The position numbers were made by a program, and so were the translations under genes. The notes beneath the pieces are model-generated. The model was not told where the DNA came from. It made no database searches and was given only the letters and a program-made list of their open reading frames with translations. DNA of 64,000 nucleotides, from the NCBI RefSeq assembly GCF_001742145.1, contig NZ_CP015749.1, positions 620,001-684,000 on the forward strand, written 5' to 3'. The DNA is from Pectobacterium parmentieri. GTDB lineage: Bacteria > Pseudomonadota > Gammaproteobacteria > Enterobacterales > Enterobacteriaceae. Below, one piece after another: positions 9,133-18,619 of the stretch (positions are counted from its first letter, which is position 1; each line of letters opens with the position of its first letter).

Positions 9133-10103
9133 TGCGTCGGGTCACTCTCTATCGTTACAGCGTGCCGATGGAAGCCGGGGTGGTGCTGCGTAATCAGCGC
9201 CTGAAAACCCGCGATGGTCTTATCGTTCGCCTGCAAGAAGGTGAACGGTTGGGCTGGGGCGAAATTGCGCCGTTACCGGAGTTCAGCGTAGAAACGCTGG
9301 CAGATGCGGAATCAGCCGCGCTTGAACAACTGCAATCGTGGGCAACAGGGCGAGCATTTCCTGACGATCTTCAGCCGTCCGTTGCCTTTGGTTTGAGTTG
9401 TGCGCAGGCCGAGTTGGATCAGCGCCTGCCGCAGGCTGCGGACTATCGCAAAGCGCCGCTGTGTAATGGCGATCCTGATGAGCTGTTCGAGATGCTTCAG
9501 GCGATGCCGGGCGAGAAAGTGGCAAAGATAAAAGTCGGCCTGTACGAAGCCGTGCGTGACGGTATGATCGTTAACGTCCTGCTGGAAGCGTTGCCGGATT
9601 TGAAACTTCGTCTGGATGCCAACCGCAGTTGGACGCGAGCCAAAGCGGACGGCTTTGCCCGCTATGTCGCGCCATCATTGCGTTCACGCATTGCCTTTCT
9701 CGAAGAGCCCTGCAAAACCCGTGACGAATCCCGTGAGTTTGCGCGGGAAACCGGTATCAACATTGCCTGGGATGAAAGCGTGCGCGAGGCGGATTTTCGG
9801 GTGGAAGCCGAACCGGGCGTGAGTGCGATTGTGATCAAGCCGACGCTGGTCGGTAGTCTGGCACGCTGTCAGCAACTGGTGCAGGAAACCCATCTGGCTG
9901 GATTAACGGCGGTGATCAGCTCCAGCATTGAATCCAGTCTGGGCCTAACTCAGCTAGCGCGCTTGGCACATTGGTTGACACCGGACACGGTTCCTGGATT
10001 GGATACGTTAGATCTAATGCAGGCACAGGTGATCCAACGTTGGCCGGATAGTATGTTGCCGCTTCTGGCTGCCGAGCAACTGGACGTGGTATGGCAATCC
10101 TGA
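9132..10103 (+). CDS. menC: o-Succinylbenzoate synthase MenC
   Basis: Dehydratase of the enolase superfamily that aromatises SHCHC to o-succinylbenzoate. The 323-residue protein shows the KIKVGLYE lysine motif, the metal-ligand series in [14 protein letters not shown] and WDESVRE, and the second catalytic lysine in VIKPTLVGS. It starts with a one-base overlap with menB and its 3' end overlaps menE by 13 bp, typical of translational coupling. It is a few residues longer than the E. coli enzyme. Confidence 0.95.
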   Translation: MRRVTLYRYSVPMEAGVVLRNQRLKTRDGLIVRLQEGERLGWGEIAPLPEFSVETLADAESAALEQLQSWATGRAFPDDLQPSVAFGLSCAQAELDQRLPQAADYRKAPLCNGDPDELFEMLQAMPGEKVAKIKVGLYEAVRDGMIVNVLLEALPDLKLRLDANRSWTRAKADGFARYVAPSLRSRIAFLEEPCKTRDESREFARETGINIAWDESVREADFRVEAEPGVSAIVIKPTLVGSLARCQQLVQETHLAGLTAVISSSIESSLGLTQLARLAHWLTPDTVPGLDTLDLMQAQVIQRWPDSMLPLLAAEQLDVVWQS

Positions 10104-11503
10104 CCGACTGGCCTTGGCGATACTGGGCTAGCCAGACGCCCCTGTCTGTTGCATTGATTGAAGACGACATCCGTTGGGGCTGGCAGGCGCTCGCCCAGCG
10201 GGTGGATCGTCTGGCAGAACATTTCACACAGCAGGGTGTCACCGCTGAAAGCACGGTAGCACTACGTGGGAAAAATAGCGCACAGATGCTGTTCAGCTAT
10301 CTGGCTCTGTTACAGTGCGGCGTGCGCGTACTGCCGCTGAATCCACAGTTGCCCGATACGCTAACCGAGGCGCTGTTGCCCGCGCTGGATGTGGCGTATG
10401 GTTTGTGTCTGACTGATAAACCGTGGCCGAATGCTGTACGCTCACTTTATTTACCATCAGATTCCTCGTCATCAGATGCTAGCGAAGTAATCAACTACAC
10501 CAATCGATTACGCTGGCAGGCCGATCGGCTAGCGACGCTAACGCTGACATCCGGTTCTAGCGGAATGCCGAAAGCGGTGGTGCATACGTTCTCTGCTCAT
10601 CTCTCCAGCGCGGAAGGTGTGGTTCAAATGATGGCATTTTCCGCCAGCGACAGTTGGCTGTTGTCACTTCCGCTCTTTCATGTATCCGGGCAAGGCATTG
10701 TCTGGCGCTGGCTTGCCACGGGTGCTACGGTTGTTGTCCGTGCGCATCAGCCGCTGGAAAGCGCACTGCGCGATTGTACCCATGCTTCTCTGGTGCCGAC
10801 TCAACTGTGGCGACTGCTGTCGGAGGAGGCATTGCCTACAGCACTGAAAGCCGTGTTGCTCGGCGGGGCGACGATCCCGCAGACGTTGACGCAGCAAGCA
10901 GAAGTTCGAGGCGTAAGCTGCTGGTGTGGTTATGGTCTGACGGAACTGGCATCCACGGTCTGCGCTAAACGTGCCGATGGTCGTTCAGGCGTCGGAACGC
11001 CGCTGCAAGGACGAGAGATCCAACTGGTCAGTGAGGAAATTCTACTGCGCGGCAGTACGTTAGCGGAAGGCTATTGGCGTGACGGAAAACTGATTCCGCT
11101 GGTCGATGATGACGGTTGGTTCCACACGCGAGATCGCGGACTATTTGCCGAGGGTGAGTGGCACATTCTGGGGCGGCTAGATAATCAATTTTTCAGCGGT
11201 GGGGAAGGCGTTCAGCCGGAGAATGTTGAGGCTGTGTTATTGACGCACCCCGACGTTCAACAGGCATGTGTGGTGCCCGTTGACGATGTGGAGTTCGGCC
11301 ACCGCCCCGTTGCGGTATTAGAAGTGGCTCACCCCACGACGCTTGATGCGATACGCGATTGGCTACTGCCGCAGCTTGCCGGATTTCAGCGTCCGGTTGC
11401 GTATTATATGCTGCCAGCCGAACTGAAAAATGGTGGAATTAAGCTTTCTCGCCAGCAGGTGAAAAGCTGGGTCAAGGCAATACACCATCAGTTCAAACCG
11501 TAG
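10091..11503 (+). CDS. menE: o-Succinylbenzoate-CoA ligase MenE
   Basis: Adenylate-forming enzyme that activates o-succinylbenzoate with CoA. The P-loop-like motif [13 protein letters not shown], the later YGLTELAST motif, the ATP-contacting HTRDRG stretch and the C-terminal-domain hinge [12 protein letters not shown] are present. Its 470 residues are somewhat longer than E. coli MenE. The start ATG lies inside the end of menC. This gene completes the men cluster; the downstream genes menA and menG/ubiE are not in the window. A yfaZ-like gene follows after about 110 bp with its own ribosome site. Confidence 0.95.
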   Translation: MAILTDWPWRYWASQTPLSVALIEDDIRWGWQALAQRVDRLAEHFTQQGVTAESTVALRGKNSAQMLFSYLALLQCGVRVLPLNPQLPDTLTEALLPALDVAYGLCLTDKPWPNAVRSLYLPSDSSSSDASEVINYTNRLRWQADRLATLTLTSGSSGMPKAVVHTFSAHLSSAEGVVQMMAFSASDSWLLSLPLFHVSGQGIVWRWLATGATVVVRAHQPLESALRDCTHASLVPTQLWRLLSEEALPTALKAVLLGGATIPQTLTQQAEVRGVSCWCGYGLTELASTVCAKRADGRSGVGTPLQGREIQLVSEEILLRGSTLAEGYWRDGKLIPLVDDDGWFHTRDRGLFAEGEWHILGRLDNQFFSGGEGVQPENVEAVLLTHPDVQQACVVPVDDVEFGHRPVAVLEVAHPTTLDAIRDWLLPQLAGFQRPVAYYMLPAELKNGGIKLSRQQVKSWVKAIHHQFKP

Positions 11504-11615
11504 TACGACTTGATTTTACACTATTTCATGCTGGAGTGAGGGAGCGTTTCGGGTAGAATCGGCAACGATAACATCTTTACACGCGCGTTTAACGACGGTT
11601 TTAAGGATATTGAAA

Positions 11616-12155
11616 ATGAAAAAGTTTGTGATTGCCTGTGCGGGAAGCCTGTTACTTGCTAGTGCTTCTGTGCATGCCATTAGCCTTTCCGGGGAAGCAG
11701 GCCGTGATTACGCTGGTGCTAGTGCGGGCTTCGGTTTGGGTATTCCAGGGCTTGCAGGTAATGTGAGTTATTCCCACGGCGACAACAGCAATGATGTATA
11801 TGGCTTTGGTCTGGGATACACCATCCCTGTTGGCCCACTGAAGCTGACTCTGGGCGGTAAAGCGTTGTACCTGAATCAGGATCACGGCGATGATGGCTAT
11901 GGTGTTGCACTGGGCGGTGGCGTGCAGTGGCCGCTGAGCCGTCAGTTCTCACTGTATGGTGAAGGTTATTATGCGCCGGATGCTTTCTCTAGCCACGTTG
12001 ACCATTATGTTGAAGGGAAAGCGGGCGTTCGTTGGCAGGTGTTTGCACCGCTGAGCGTCGATGTCGGTTACCGCTACATCAATATGGCGCGTGAAAACGG
12101 CCCAGATAACAAGTTGGCTGATTCTGCCTATATCGGCGTCGGTCTGAACTTCTAA
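11616..12155 (+). CDS. yfaZ: YfaZ-family outer-membrane protein
   Basis: A 179-residue exported protein with a signal peptide (basic start, LLLASASVHA cleavage site at about residue 20) and a glycine- and aromatic-rich body ending in GVGLNF, the terminal-Phe beta-signal of outer-membrane barrels. Blocks such as SGEAGRDYAG, IPVGPLKLTLGGK and SVDVGYRYINM match E. coli YfaZ, which has 180 residues and also lies near menE. Its function is unknown. I start at the ATG (MKKFVIA) 9 bp after AAGGATA rather than the TTG two codons earlier. A strong terminator follows. Confidence 0.88.
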   Translation: MKKFVIACAGSLLLASASVHAISLSGEAGRDYAGASAGFGLGIPGLAGNVSYSHGDNSNDVYGFGLGYTIPVGPLKLTLGGKALYLNQDHGDDGYGVALGGGVQWPLSRQFSLYGEGYYAPDAFSSHVDHYVEGKAGVRWQVFAPLSVDVGYRYINMARENGPDNKLADSAYIGVGLNF

Positions 12156-12213
12156 TATAGCGTCATACATCAAGTCGCCGGTGTGCTGGCTTGATGTCGT
12201 GACCAGAAAGACA

Positions 12214-12247
12214 AAAGAGCGTGAATGTTGAGTTCACGCTCTTTTTT
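12214..12247 (+). terminator. Intrinsic terminator after yfaZ
   Basis: Stem AAAGAGCGTGAA/TTCACGCTCTTT (12 bp) with loop TGTTGAG, followed by a T run. The preceding A residues make it potentially bidirectional. Confidence 0.9.
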
Positions 12248-12273
12248 ATGGTGAGTTTCCTGCTCGCGACGTT

Positions 12274-12296
12274 AAAAAACGCGCCCTGCGTTTTTT
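12274..12296 (-). terminator. Intrinsic terminator after tyrP
   Basis: Stem AAAAAACGC/GCGTTTTTT with a 5-base loop, 26 bp past the tyrP stop. Read leftward, the stem ends in T residues. The surrounding bases resemble part of the dispersed stem-loop repeat family, so a repeat fragment may serve as the terminator. Confidence 0.75.
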
Positions 12297-12321
12297 ATCC
12301 TTGGGTTAACCGCTCGTGACG

Positions 12322-13530
12322 TTAATTGATTGACGGCAGCCAACCCGCAACCATCGCCAACTGGATCAGAATAATGCCGACGCCGCTGGTGAAGATCAGC
12401 ACCAAGACGGGCGCACCACCGCGAGTCGCGCGTATTTCAGGACGCTGCTTGCGCACCTGCCAGCTCAGCAAGGCGGGAATGAGTAACGCCAGTACGGCCA
12501 GTGCAATTGCTGCATAGCCCAAGGCCATAACAAAGCCTTGCGGGTAAAAGAGTGCGAATACCAGTGGTGGGATAAAGGTCAGTAACCCCGTCTGTGCACG
12601 CCCTGTGATGCTATTTTTACGCTTAAATAGATCGGCTAAATAATCGAATAATCCTAGCGCCACGCCGAGGAAAGAGGTCGCCAGTGCCAGATCGGCAAAC
12701 AGGTGGACGGCAAGCTCAACGTGCGGTGAAGCAACCAGCGTGCGAATTGCCTGCATCAACCCGTTCAATCCGGCCTGATCGGCCAAAATAGCATTGAATG
12801 TTGAAGAGCTGAGGCTGCCCAACATCACGATCTGCCAGAAAATATAGGCAATCAGCGGTATCACGCTACCGATAAGAAATATACGGCGCAGCTTACGGCT
12901 GTCGCCCCCCATGTAGTGCACAATGCTGGGGATGCTACCGTGAAAGCCGAATGAGGTCAGAATGACGGGCAATGCCGAGAGTGTCAGACCCTGTTGCAGC
13001 GGTAGCGTTAAGAGATTGACGCGTTGAATATGTGGAACCATGACGGCGAGCATGATGACGAGCATCAGCACTTTGCCGCTAAACAGGATACGGTTAAACA
13101 AGTCGACTGAGGACGTGCCGATGCAGACGACCCCGCCAGCAACCAGCGTGAAGAGTAGAATCCCTGCGGACAGCGGAAGTGAGTAGCCACTCCATTGGCT
13201 GATGCTGCTGGCGAGCAGTTCGCCCGCGCCGCTGATATAGGCTGCCGTTAGTGCATACATCAGAAATAGCATGCTGAAACCGGTAATCCACTGCCCCCAA
13301 CGGCCAAGGTAGATTTTTGCCAACGTGCCTAACCCGGTGTGCGACGGCTGATGTTGATACACTTCAACCAGCAACAAGGCGCTATAGCACATCAGAGCCC
13401 ACAGGCCGATCAATATCATCAATGTCGTGCCAAACCCGACGCCAGCCGTTGCCAACGGCATCGCCAGCATTCCTGCTCCAATGGTGGTACCAGCAACGAT
13501 AAAAATACTGCCAAGAGTACGATTTTTCAC
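12322..13530 (-). CDS. tyrP: Tyrosine-specific transporter TyrP
   Basis: Inner-membrane proton symporter for tyrosine in the aromatic amino-acid permease family. At 402 residues it is about the length of E. coli TyrP (403) and matches it from the first residues ([20 protein letters not shown]) through LTSFGFHGS and [19 protein letters not shown]. About eleven hydrophobic helices are visible. The start is a GTG 8 bp after AGAGG. Upstream lie an ERIC element, a -35/-10 pair and a TyrR box, so repression or activation by TyrR with aromatic amino acids is likely. The paralogues Mtr and TnaB are less similar. Confidence 0.94.
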   Translation of the reverse strand: MKNRTLGSIFIVAGTTIGAGMLAMPLATAGVGFGTTLMILIGLWALMCYSALLLVEVYQHQPSHTGLGTLAKIYLGRWGQWITGFSMLFLMYALTAAYISGAGELLASSISQWSGYSLPLSAGILLFTLVAGGVVCIGTSSVDLFNRILFSGKVLMLVIMLAVMVPHIQRVNLLTLPLQQGLTLSALPVILTSFGFHGSIPSIVHYMGGDSRKLRRIFLIGSVIPLIAYIFWQIVMLGSLSSSTFNAILADQAGLNGLMQAIRTLVASPHVELAVHLFADLALATSFLGVALGLFDYLADLFKRKNSITGRAQTGLLTFIPPLVFALFYPQGFVMALGYAAIALAVLALLIPALLSWQVRKQRPEIRATRGGAPVLVLIFTSGVGIILIQLAMVAGWLPSIN

Positions 13531-13554
13531 CTATTCCTCTATATATAGCGTGGT

Positions 13555-13702
13555 TATATTCCAAATAATTCGAGTTTCAGGCAGGCGGCAAGAGAAGACA
13601 TACCGATGAGCTTACTCAGGTAAGTGATTCGGGTGACAAATCTGCCGGGAGCAGATTTGAACGCTGCCAACGCACATGCAACTTGAAGTATTACGGGTAT
13701 AT
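13555..13702 (-). repeat. ERIC element (long variant) in the tyrP leader
   Basis: Starts TATTCCAAATAATTCGAG and ends AACTTGAAGTATTACGGGTATAT, with a degenerate core (GAGCTTACTCAGGTAAGTGATTCGGGTGA). It is about 148 bp, longer than the usual 127 bp, because of an inserted small palindrome (AAATCTGC...GCAGATTT). It begins about 25 bp upstream of the tyrP start codon and lies between that start and the predicted promoter. Confidence 0.88.
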
Positions 13703-13720
13703 CCAGATATTTTTGGCAGC

Positions 13721-13784
13721 AGGGTAGAGTATTCAGTGATTTCTGTCAAAACGCCGTTACGACGAGTGTAATTTTATATTTACA
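13721..13784 (-). promoter_or_regulatory. tyrP promoter with TyrR box
   Basis: TGTAAT-N6-TTTACA at 13767-13784 differs from the TyrR-box consensus TGTAAA-N6-TTTACA at one base. On the minus strand TTGACA (13749-13744) and TACCCT (13726-13721) are separated by 17 bp, giving a plausible promoter. The box would be centred about 60 bp upstream of the start of transcription, as expected for TyrR control of tyrP. The assignment rests on motif match and gene context. Confidence 0.8.
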
Positions 13785-13895
13785 CTTGAGCGCGATGCGT
13801 CGGCGTGGCGCATTATCGGGCAGCCTGAAAGAAAGATTGTGTTTGTTCATCTGACTTTCTAAAGTGGATTCAGGATTATCATCAGGAGTGAAAAA

Positions 13896-15089
13896 ATGCT
13901 TAGGGTTGAGATGTTATGTACCGGCGATGAAGTGCTGCATGGTCAGATTATTGACACCAATGCGGCCTGGCTGGCGGATTATCTGTTTGTACAGGGATTA
14001 CCGATGACCAGCCGGATGACGGTGGGTGATGATCTCGATGCGTTGGTGACCGCGATCGCGCAGCGCAGCCAGATAGCCGATATCTTGATTGTGAACGGTG
14101 GGCTGGGGCCGACCAGCGACGATCTCAGCGCATTGGCGGCCGCCACCGCAGCAGGAGAAGGGTTGGTTGAGCACGCTGAATGGCTGGCGCGTATGGAGGC
14201 TTTTTTTGCCGAACGCGGCAGAGTCATGGCTCCCAGCAATCGTAAACAGGCGCAAATCCCTGCCAGCGCCGAAATGGTGGATAATCCAGTAGGTACAGCC
14301 TGTGGTTTTGCGCTGCGATTGAACAAGTGCCTGATGTTTTTCACACCGGGCGTACCGTCTGAATTTAAGGTCATGGTCGATCAACAGATTATGCCGCGCC
14401 TGCGTGAACGCTTTGCGGTGGCGGAAGCCCCGCTGTGTTTGCGTTTGACCACCTTTGGCCGCTCCGAGAGCGATCTGGCAAGCCAGTTAGATGGTATGGC
14501 ATTACCGCCGGGCGTGGTGCTGGGCTACCGATCTTCTATGCCGATTATTGAACTGAAGTTAACTGGCCCGGCTGCGCAGAAAGAAAAAATGGAACAGTTG
14601 TGGGAAACGGTGCGCACTGTAGCAGGTGAGAATACGATCTTTGAAGGCACGGAAGGGTTACCCGCACAGTTGGCGCGACGCCTCGCCGAACGTGATATGA
14701 CGCTGGCGGTGAGTGAACACTTCACGGCGGGATTGCTCAACTGGCAGCTCCAATCGGCAAATGTTCCTCTGGCGGGCGGAGAACTGCTAGCAAGCGTTCA
14801 AGACGCCAGCCTGTCTGGGTTAGCGGATTATGCCCGCCATCTGGCAGAGCGTCAGGGGGCATCGTTAGCGTTGGTGGTCGGCAGTAGGAATGATGCCGAA
14901 TTGTCATTAGCGCTGCATACACCTGAAGGATCTTTCGCCCAAACGATACAGTTCAACGTACAGCGCTACAGCCTGAAAACCCATCAGGAAGTGGTTGCGA
15001 TGCTGGCGATGAACATGCTGCGCCGCTGGTTAAACGGCTGGTCAGTCTACGGCGGGCACGGTTGGATCTCGGTGTTGAAGACGCTGTAG
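13896..15089 (+). CDS. yfaY: CinA-like protein YfaY
   Basis: A 397-residue protein with an N-terminal MoCF/COG1058 domain (LCTGDEVLHGQIIDTNAAWLA, NGGLGPTSDDLS, FFTPGVPSEF) and a C-terminal PncC-like domain. In active nicotinamide-mononucleotide deamidases the C-domain starts with a SxES-type catalytic serine motif; here the same place reads VSEHFTAG, so amidase activity is doubtful, as for E. coli YfaY. The N-domain may act on nucleotide phosphodiesters or pyrophosphates, by family analogy. The ATG follows a clear AGGAG ribosome site. Confidence 0.88.
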   Translation: MLRVEMLCTGDEVLHGQIIDTNAAWLADYLFVQGLPMTSRMTVGDDLDALVTAIAQRSQIADILIVNGGLGPTSDDLSALAAATAAGEGLVEHAEWLARMEAFFAERGRVMAPSNRKQAQIPASAEMVDNPVGTACGFALRLNKCLMFFTPGVPSEFKVMVDQQIMPRLRERFAVAEAPLCLRLTTFGRSESDLASQLDGMALPPGVVLGYRSSMPIIELKLTGPAAQKEKMEQLWETVRTVAGENTIFEGTEGLPAQLARRLAERDMTLAVSEHFTAGLLNWQLQSANVPLAGGELLASVQDASLSGLADYARHLAERQGASLALVVGSRNDAELSLALHTPEGSFAQTIQFNVQRYSLKTHQEVVAMLAMNMLRRWLNGWSVYGGHGWISVLKTL

Positions 15090-15159
15090 TCAGCGGGGAA
15101 TTACCGAGGATCTTATCCTTAACCTGCCTTAGCCACACTTCTATTCGGCTTTCGGGGTT

Positions 15160-15403
15160 AGTTTCGTGCGCGATGATACCGTTATTTTCATGCTACCTCG
15201 TAGCGCGCGCCCGACAAGGGACGGCTCAAACGCCGCTCGCCCCTTGACCCCAGGCTTTTCGGCGGAAATTATGCCGCTAACGCGGTTCCTTCGTCGGTAT
15301 CAGGCTTAACGGACCGCTTGCGACACGCTCCCTGCGTGGCGCAAGCTTGAGCCGCGTCCATGCGGCTCATCCTAAGCCTGCTATCTCCTCAGCATAATTT
15401 TTT
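15160..15403. repeat. Long dispersed repeat, copy 1
   Basis: This non-coding stretch shares an ordered series of blocks with 21105-21419: AGTTTCGTGCGC at the left end, GCGCCCGAC...CAA.CGCCGC, AATTATGCCGCT-CGCGGTTCC in the middle and GCATAATTTTT at the right end. It contains several inverted repeats, e.g. GCTTGCG/CGCAAGC. It fills most of the 422-bp gap between yfaY and cnoX. I see no protein gene in it. Confidence 0.75.
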
Positions 15404-15469
15404 ACGCCGAGTTACCACACCCGAAATCATCGTATCAATACAATATAGACGATGATGAATGCTTGAAAT

Positions 15470-15501
15470 AAAAAGGCCAGAATCAACGTTCTGGCCTTTT
15501 T
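15470..15501 (-). terminator. Bidirectional terminator after cnoX
   Basis: A perfect 13-bp stem AAAAAGGCCAGAA/TTCTGGCCTTTTT with loop TCAACG, 11 bp past the cnoX stop. The A and T tracts at both ends allow termination in either direction. Confidence 0.9.
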
Positions 15502-15511
15502 CACAAGAGAA

Positions 15512-16372
15512 TCAGTATAATAACGAATAAAGCTGCCGACGGTAGCGGGCGGCGAGGGCGTCGCCGGTGCCGAGGGCGGCCATGATGTCCATCAACGTTT
15601 TACGTGCGTTGCCGTTAGCGACGGCCAGATCTTTTTTCAGGAATCCCATCAGCAACTCAAGCGCTTCTTCATTACGACCAACCTGATGCAGTTGCAGAGA
15701 TAATTGCACTGCCAGATCCGCATTTTTCGGGTCAGCGTCCAACTGCTGTTGTAAATGCTGAATTTCTGGCGTATCTGCTGCCTGTTTCAGCAATTCAATC
15801 TGAGCGACGAGGCTGTGATAGCGCGTGTCTTGATCTTGCAAAGGGATAGTAGCCAGCACGGCTTCGGCATCTTCACTGCGTTTAATTTGGATTTGCACTT
15901 CTGCCAGCATCAGGCCAATGTCGCTGCGCTGTTGGCTGAGTTGCCAGGCATCTTTCAGCAACTGCATTGCTTCTGGCAGTTTGTCTTCCTGAATCAGTTG
16001 CTGTGCCTGAGCGACTTTCAGCTCCTCTTCTTTCGGCAGTGCGCGTTTCAGCAGTTCGCGAACCGCTTCTTCCGGCTGTGGCCCTTGAAAACCATCCAGC
16101 GGCTGCCCGTCCTTAAACAGATAAACGGTTGGGATTGAACGTAGGCCAAACTGGGCGGCGACGCGCTGCTCGGCATCACAGTCCACCTTGGCCAGAACAA
16201 ACTGCCCTGCGTATTCCTGTGCCAGTTTGTCCAACACCGGCTCCAGTTCCAGACAGTGCTGGCTACGCCCCGACCAAAAGTAAAACAGGACGGGCAGTGT
16301 CGCGGATTGTTCTAAAACCTGATGCAGGTTAGATTCGTTAACGTCAACGATAGTCGCTTGTTGTTCTAACAT
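15512..16372 (-). CDS. cnoX: Chaperedoxin CnoX (YbbN)
   Basis: Chaperone with an N-terminal thioredoxin fold and a C-terminal TPR region; in E. coli it protects proteins from over-oxidation and cooperates with GroEL. The usual thioredoxin CxxC is replaced by S-Q-H-C at residues 37-40, as in E. coli, so it is not a normal disulfide reductase. The cis-Pro region RSIPTVYLF and the conserved FQGPQPEEA block follow. The C-terminal half contains TPR-like helices, with [14 protein letters not shown] and the end [13 protein letters not shown]. Its 286 residues are the usual length. It lies downstream of tesA and ybbO on the same strand, as in E. coli. Confidence 0.94.
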   Translation of the reverse strand: MLEQQATIVDVNESNLHQVLEQSATLPVLFYFWSGRSQHCLELEPVLDKLAQEYAGQFVLAKVDCDAEQRVAAQFGLRSIPTVYLFKDGQPLDGFQGPQPEEAVRELLKRALPKEEELKVAQAQQLIQEDKLPEAMQLLKDAWQLSQQRSDIGLMLAEVQIQIKRSEDAEAVLATIPLQDQDTRYHSLVAQIELLKQAADTPEIQHLQQQLDADPKNADLAVQLSLQLHQVGRNEEALELLMGFLKKDLAVANGNARKTLMDIMAALGTGDALAARYRRQLYSLLY

Positions 16373-16482
16373 GAGTAGTCTCTCTTACTTCTTGAATTCA
16401 TTTGACCTTTAGATGGGGCTTGTCGGTGTCACTTACAAGCCTCGTACCGCAGTGAGTGCGCAATACATCACTTTCTGCTGCC

Positions 16483-17253
16483 TTATCCTCGTAATACTTT
16501 ATCCAGCAAACACCCCGGTAACAGGCGGCGCAGCCAGGTTAGGGCATGAGCCACCAGCGTCACGGGATAGCGTAATTTTGGCCGTGAACTTTCCAGCGCA
16601 TGGTGGAGTTTCGGCAATATCGCTTCCGGCGGCAGCGTGAAGCGTTTAGCGATACCGGGGTTGGTGACGGGTTTATCCGTCTGCGTCTGTGCAACGTTGT
16701 TGGTAAAGCGTGTGCTAATCGGCCCAGGCTCGATCAGGCTGACGTGCAGGCCACTGCCGTGGAGTTCCATACGCAACGCATCTGACCACGCTTCCAGTGC
16801 ATGTTTGCTGGCGGCATACGCGCCACGCCCGGGGGTGGACACCAGTCCCAGCACGGAACTGGTCTGGATGATGCGGCCTTCACCGTGCGACAGCATGGCG
16901 GGCAATAGCAGTTGTGTGAGCTGATGTGTACCGAACAGGTTGCTGGAAAACTGTTGTTCAAGCTGCTGGCGTGAAATGGTGTTCAGCGGCCCGTAGAGGC
17001 CGTATCCAGCGTTATTAAACAAGCCATACAGACGGTTATTGGTCAATCTGATCACGTCCGCAGCGGCCTGTTCAACGCTGGCGCTGTCATCCAGATCCAG
17101 CGTAATAACCTCCAGACCGAGTGCAGTCAGACGAGCAACATCTTCCGCACGGCGGCAAGCCGCAATCACGCGATAGCCACGTTTTTGCAGATCCTGAGCG
17201 GCAATCAGGCCAATGCCGCTGGAGCAACCGGTAATGAAGACCGTTTTTTGCAT
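16483..17253 (-). CDS. ybbO: SDR-family oxidoreductase YbbO
   Basis: A 256-residue short-chain dehydrogenase reported in E. coli as an NADP-dependent aldehyde reductase. The cofactor motif TGCSSGIGL, an Arg-rich NADP-selecting stretch (ACRRAED), NNAGYG, the catalytic TSSVLG serine and YAASK tyrosine-lysine are visible. A C-terminal hydrophobic stretch (VTLVAHALTWLRRLLPG) may associate with the membrane. It lies between tesA and cnoX with gaps of 28 and 110 bp. The ATG at 17253 opens directly on the first beta strand (MQKTVFITG). Confidence 0.92.
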   Translation of the reverse strand: MQKTVFITGCSSGIGLIAAQDLQKRGYRVIAACRRAEDVARLTALGLEVITLDLDDSASVEQAAADVIRLTNNRLYGLFNNAGYGLYGPLNTISRQQLEQQFSSNLFGTHQLTQLLLPAMLSHGEGRIIQTSSVLGLVSTPGRGAYAASKHALEAWSDALRMELHGSGLHVSLIEPGPISTRFTNNVAQTQTDKPVTNPGIAKRFTLPPEAILPKLHHALESSRPKLRYPVTLVAHALTWLRRLLPGCLLDKVLRG

Positions 17254-17281
17254 AACTTTACCTAATTCAAAAGCCTATTTA

Positions 17282-17965
17282 TCAAGACTCATGGTTAACT
17301 AAGGGCTCCAACTGCTTCGCCATCCATTCTGCGATAAACGGTTGGGCATCACGGGTTGGATGGATGCCATCTTCCATCATCCACTCCGGTTTAAGATACA
17401 CTTGCTCCATAAAGAAAGGCAGAAGAGGAAGCGTAAACTGCTCTGCCAGTTTGGGGTAGATATTGCTGAATGACTCGGTGTAGCGGCGGCCATAGTTGGT
17501 CGGCAAACGAACCTGCATCAGCAGCGGTTGAGCGTTAGCCTGTTTGACCAGCGTGATGATTTTCGCCAGATCCTGCTCGATATTTTGTGCCGGAAATCCC
17601 CGAAGTCCGTCATTGCCGCCTAGCTCAATCAACACCCAGCGTGGCTGATGCTGTTTCAGCAGGTTAGGAAGTCGCACCAGCCCCTGTGCGGTGGTGTCAC
17701 CACTAATGCTGGCGTTAACCACGGCGATACCCTTTTTTTGCGTTTGCCACTGTGTGTTCAGCAGCGTTGGCCAGGCGTTAGCGGCCGGCATCTGATAGCC
17801 CGCACTGAGGCTATCGCCCAGAATTAATAATGTGTCAGCGGCGAAAGCGCGTGCGCTGCATAATCCCAGAAGCAAAAGGACGAAAACATGTTTGCGAAGA
17901 CCAGCCCAGCGAGTGCTACGCCAAGCAAAACTGCGCACGTAGAAAACATTCTTGAAGTTCATCAT
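17282..17965 (-). CDS. tesA: Acyl-CoA thioesterase I / lysophospholipase L1 TesA
   Basis: Periplasmic SGNH hydrolase that cleaves acyl-CoA thioesters, lysophospholipids and some esters. The four SGNH blocks are present: GDSLSAGY (Ser), ISGDTT (Gly), LGGNDGLR (Asn) and DGIHPTRDAQ (Asp/His). The signal peptide is longer than in E. coli, with a basic insert (RSTRWAGLRKH) before the hydrophobic core and a cleavage site ARAFA-ADT. I start at MMNFKNV, which matches E. coli, rather than the TTG or other codons seven residues earlier. The first 26 codons overlap the start of ybbA on the other strand. Confidence 0.93.
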   Translation of the reverse strand: MMNFKNVFYVRSFAWRSTRWAGLRKHVFVLLLLGLCSARAFAADTLLILGDSLSAGYQMPAANAWPTLLNTQWQTQKKGIAVVNASISGDTTAQGLVRLPNLLKQHQPRWVLIELGGNDGLRGFPAQNIEQDLAKIITLVKQANAQPLLMQVRLPTNYGRRYTESFSNIYPKLAEQFTLPLLPFFMEQVYLKPEWMMEDGIHPTRDAQPFIAEWMAKQLEPLVNHES

Positions 17966-18619
17966 CTTAGTAAGCACGTTGGTCAAGGAGAGAATCGGCT
18001 TTCCATCCTTACCGGAGTTGAGCTTATTGTCAAACCTGCGCAGACAATTGCCCTGATTGGTGAATCGGGTTCGGGGAAATCAACGTTGCTGGGGATCCTG
18101 GCCGGGCTGGATGATGGCACCGAAGGCGATGTTAGCCTGATGGGCAAATCGCTCAATACTCTGGACGAAGAAGGTCGTGCCGCGCTGCGTGCCCAGCATG
18201 TCGGTTTTGTTTTTCAGTCTTTCATGCTGGTGCCGACGCTGAATGCGCTGGAGAACGTGCAATTACCCGCGCTGTTGCGCGGCGAAAGCGATAGCCACAG
18301 CCGTGGGCAGGCTGAGCAACTTCTGCAACAGCTTGGGTTGGGTGAGCGCTTACACCATCTTCCCGCCCAACTTTCCGGCGGTGAACAGCAGCGTGTAGCG
18401 TTGGCGCGCGCGTTTAGCGGCCGCCCTAACGTGTTGTTTGCCGATGAGCCAACTGGAAATCTGGATCGTAAAACTGGTGAACGCATCGTTGATTTACTGT
18501 TTTCTCTCAATCGCGATTATGCCACCACGTTGATTTTGGTGACGCACGATGAGCAACTGGCGGCACGCTGTGAGCGACGTTTGCGGTTAGTTGATGGCAA
18601 ATTGCGGGAGGACGCATGA
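17888..18619 (+). CDS. ybbA: ABC transporter ATP-binding protein YbbA
   Basis: ATPase subunit of the MacB/LolCD-type transporter YbbAP. It has the Walker A motif GESGSGKST (residues 58-66), the Q-loop in VFQSFMLVP, signature LSGGEQQRVALARA, Walker B VLFADEPTG and an H-loop VTHDEQ. Its 243 residues are longer than E. coli YbbA (228), because the only start codon available upstream of the conserved VENILEVHHL is the ATG at 17888, with AAAGGA 8 bp before it. That start lies inside the tesA signal-peptide region on the opposite strand, a head-to-head overlap of 78 bp. It is followed by ybbP with an ATGA overlap. Confidence 0.93.
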   Translation: MFAKTSPASATPSKTAHVENILEVHHLSKHVGQGENRLSILTGVELIVKPAQTIALIGESGSGKSTLLGILAGLDDGTEGDVSLMGKSLNTLDEEGRAALRAQHVGFVFQSFMLVPTLNALENVQLPALLRGESDSHSRGQAEQLLQQLGLGERLHHLPAQLSGGEQQRVALARAFSGRPNVLFADEPTGNLDRKTGERIVDLLFSLNRDYATTLILVTHDEQLAARCERRLRLVDGKLREDA

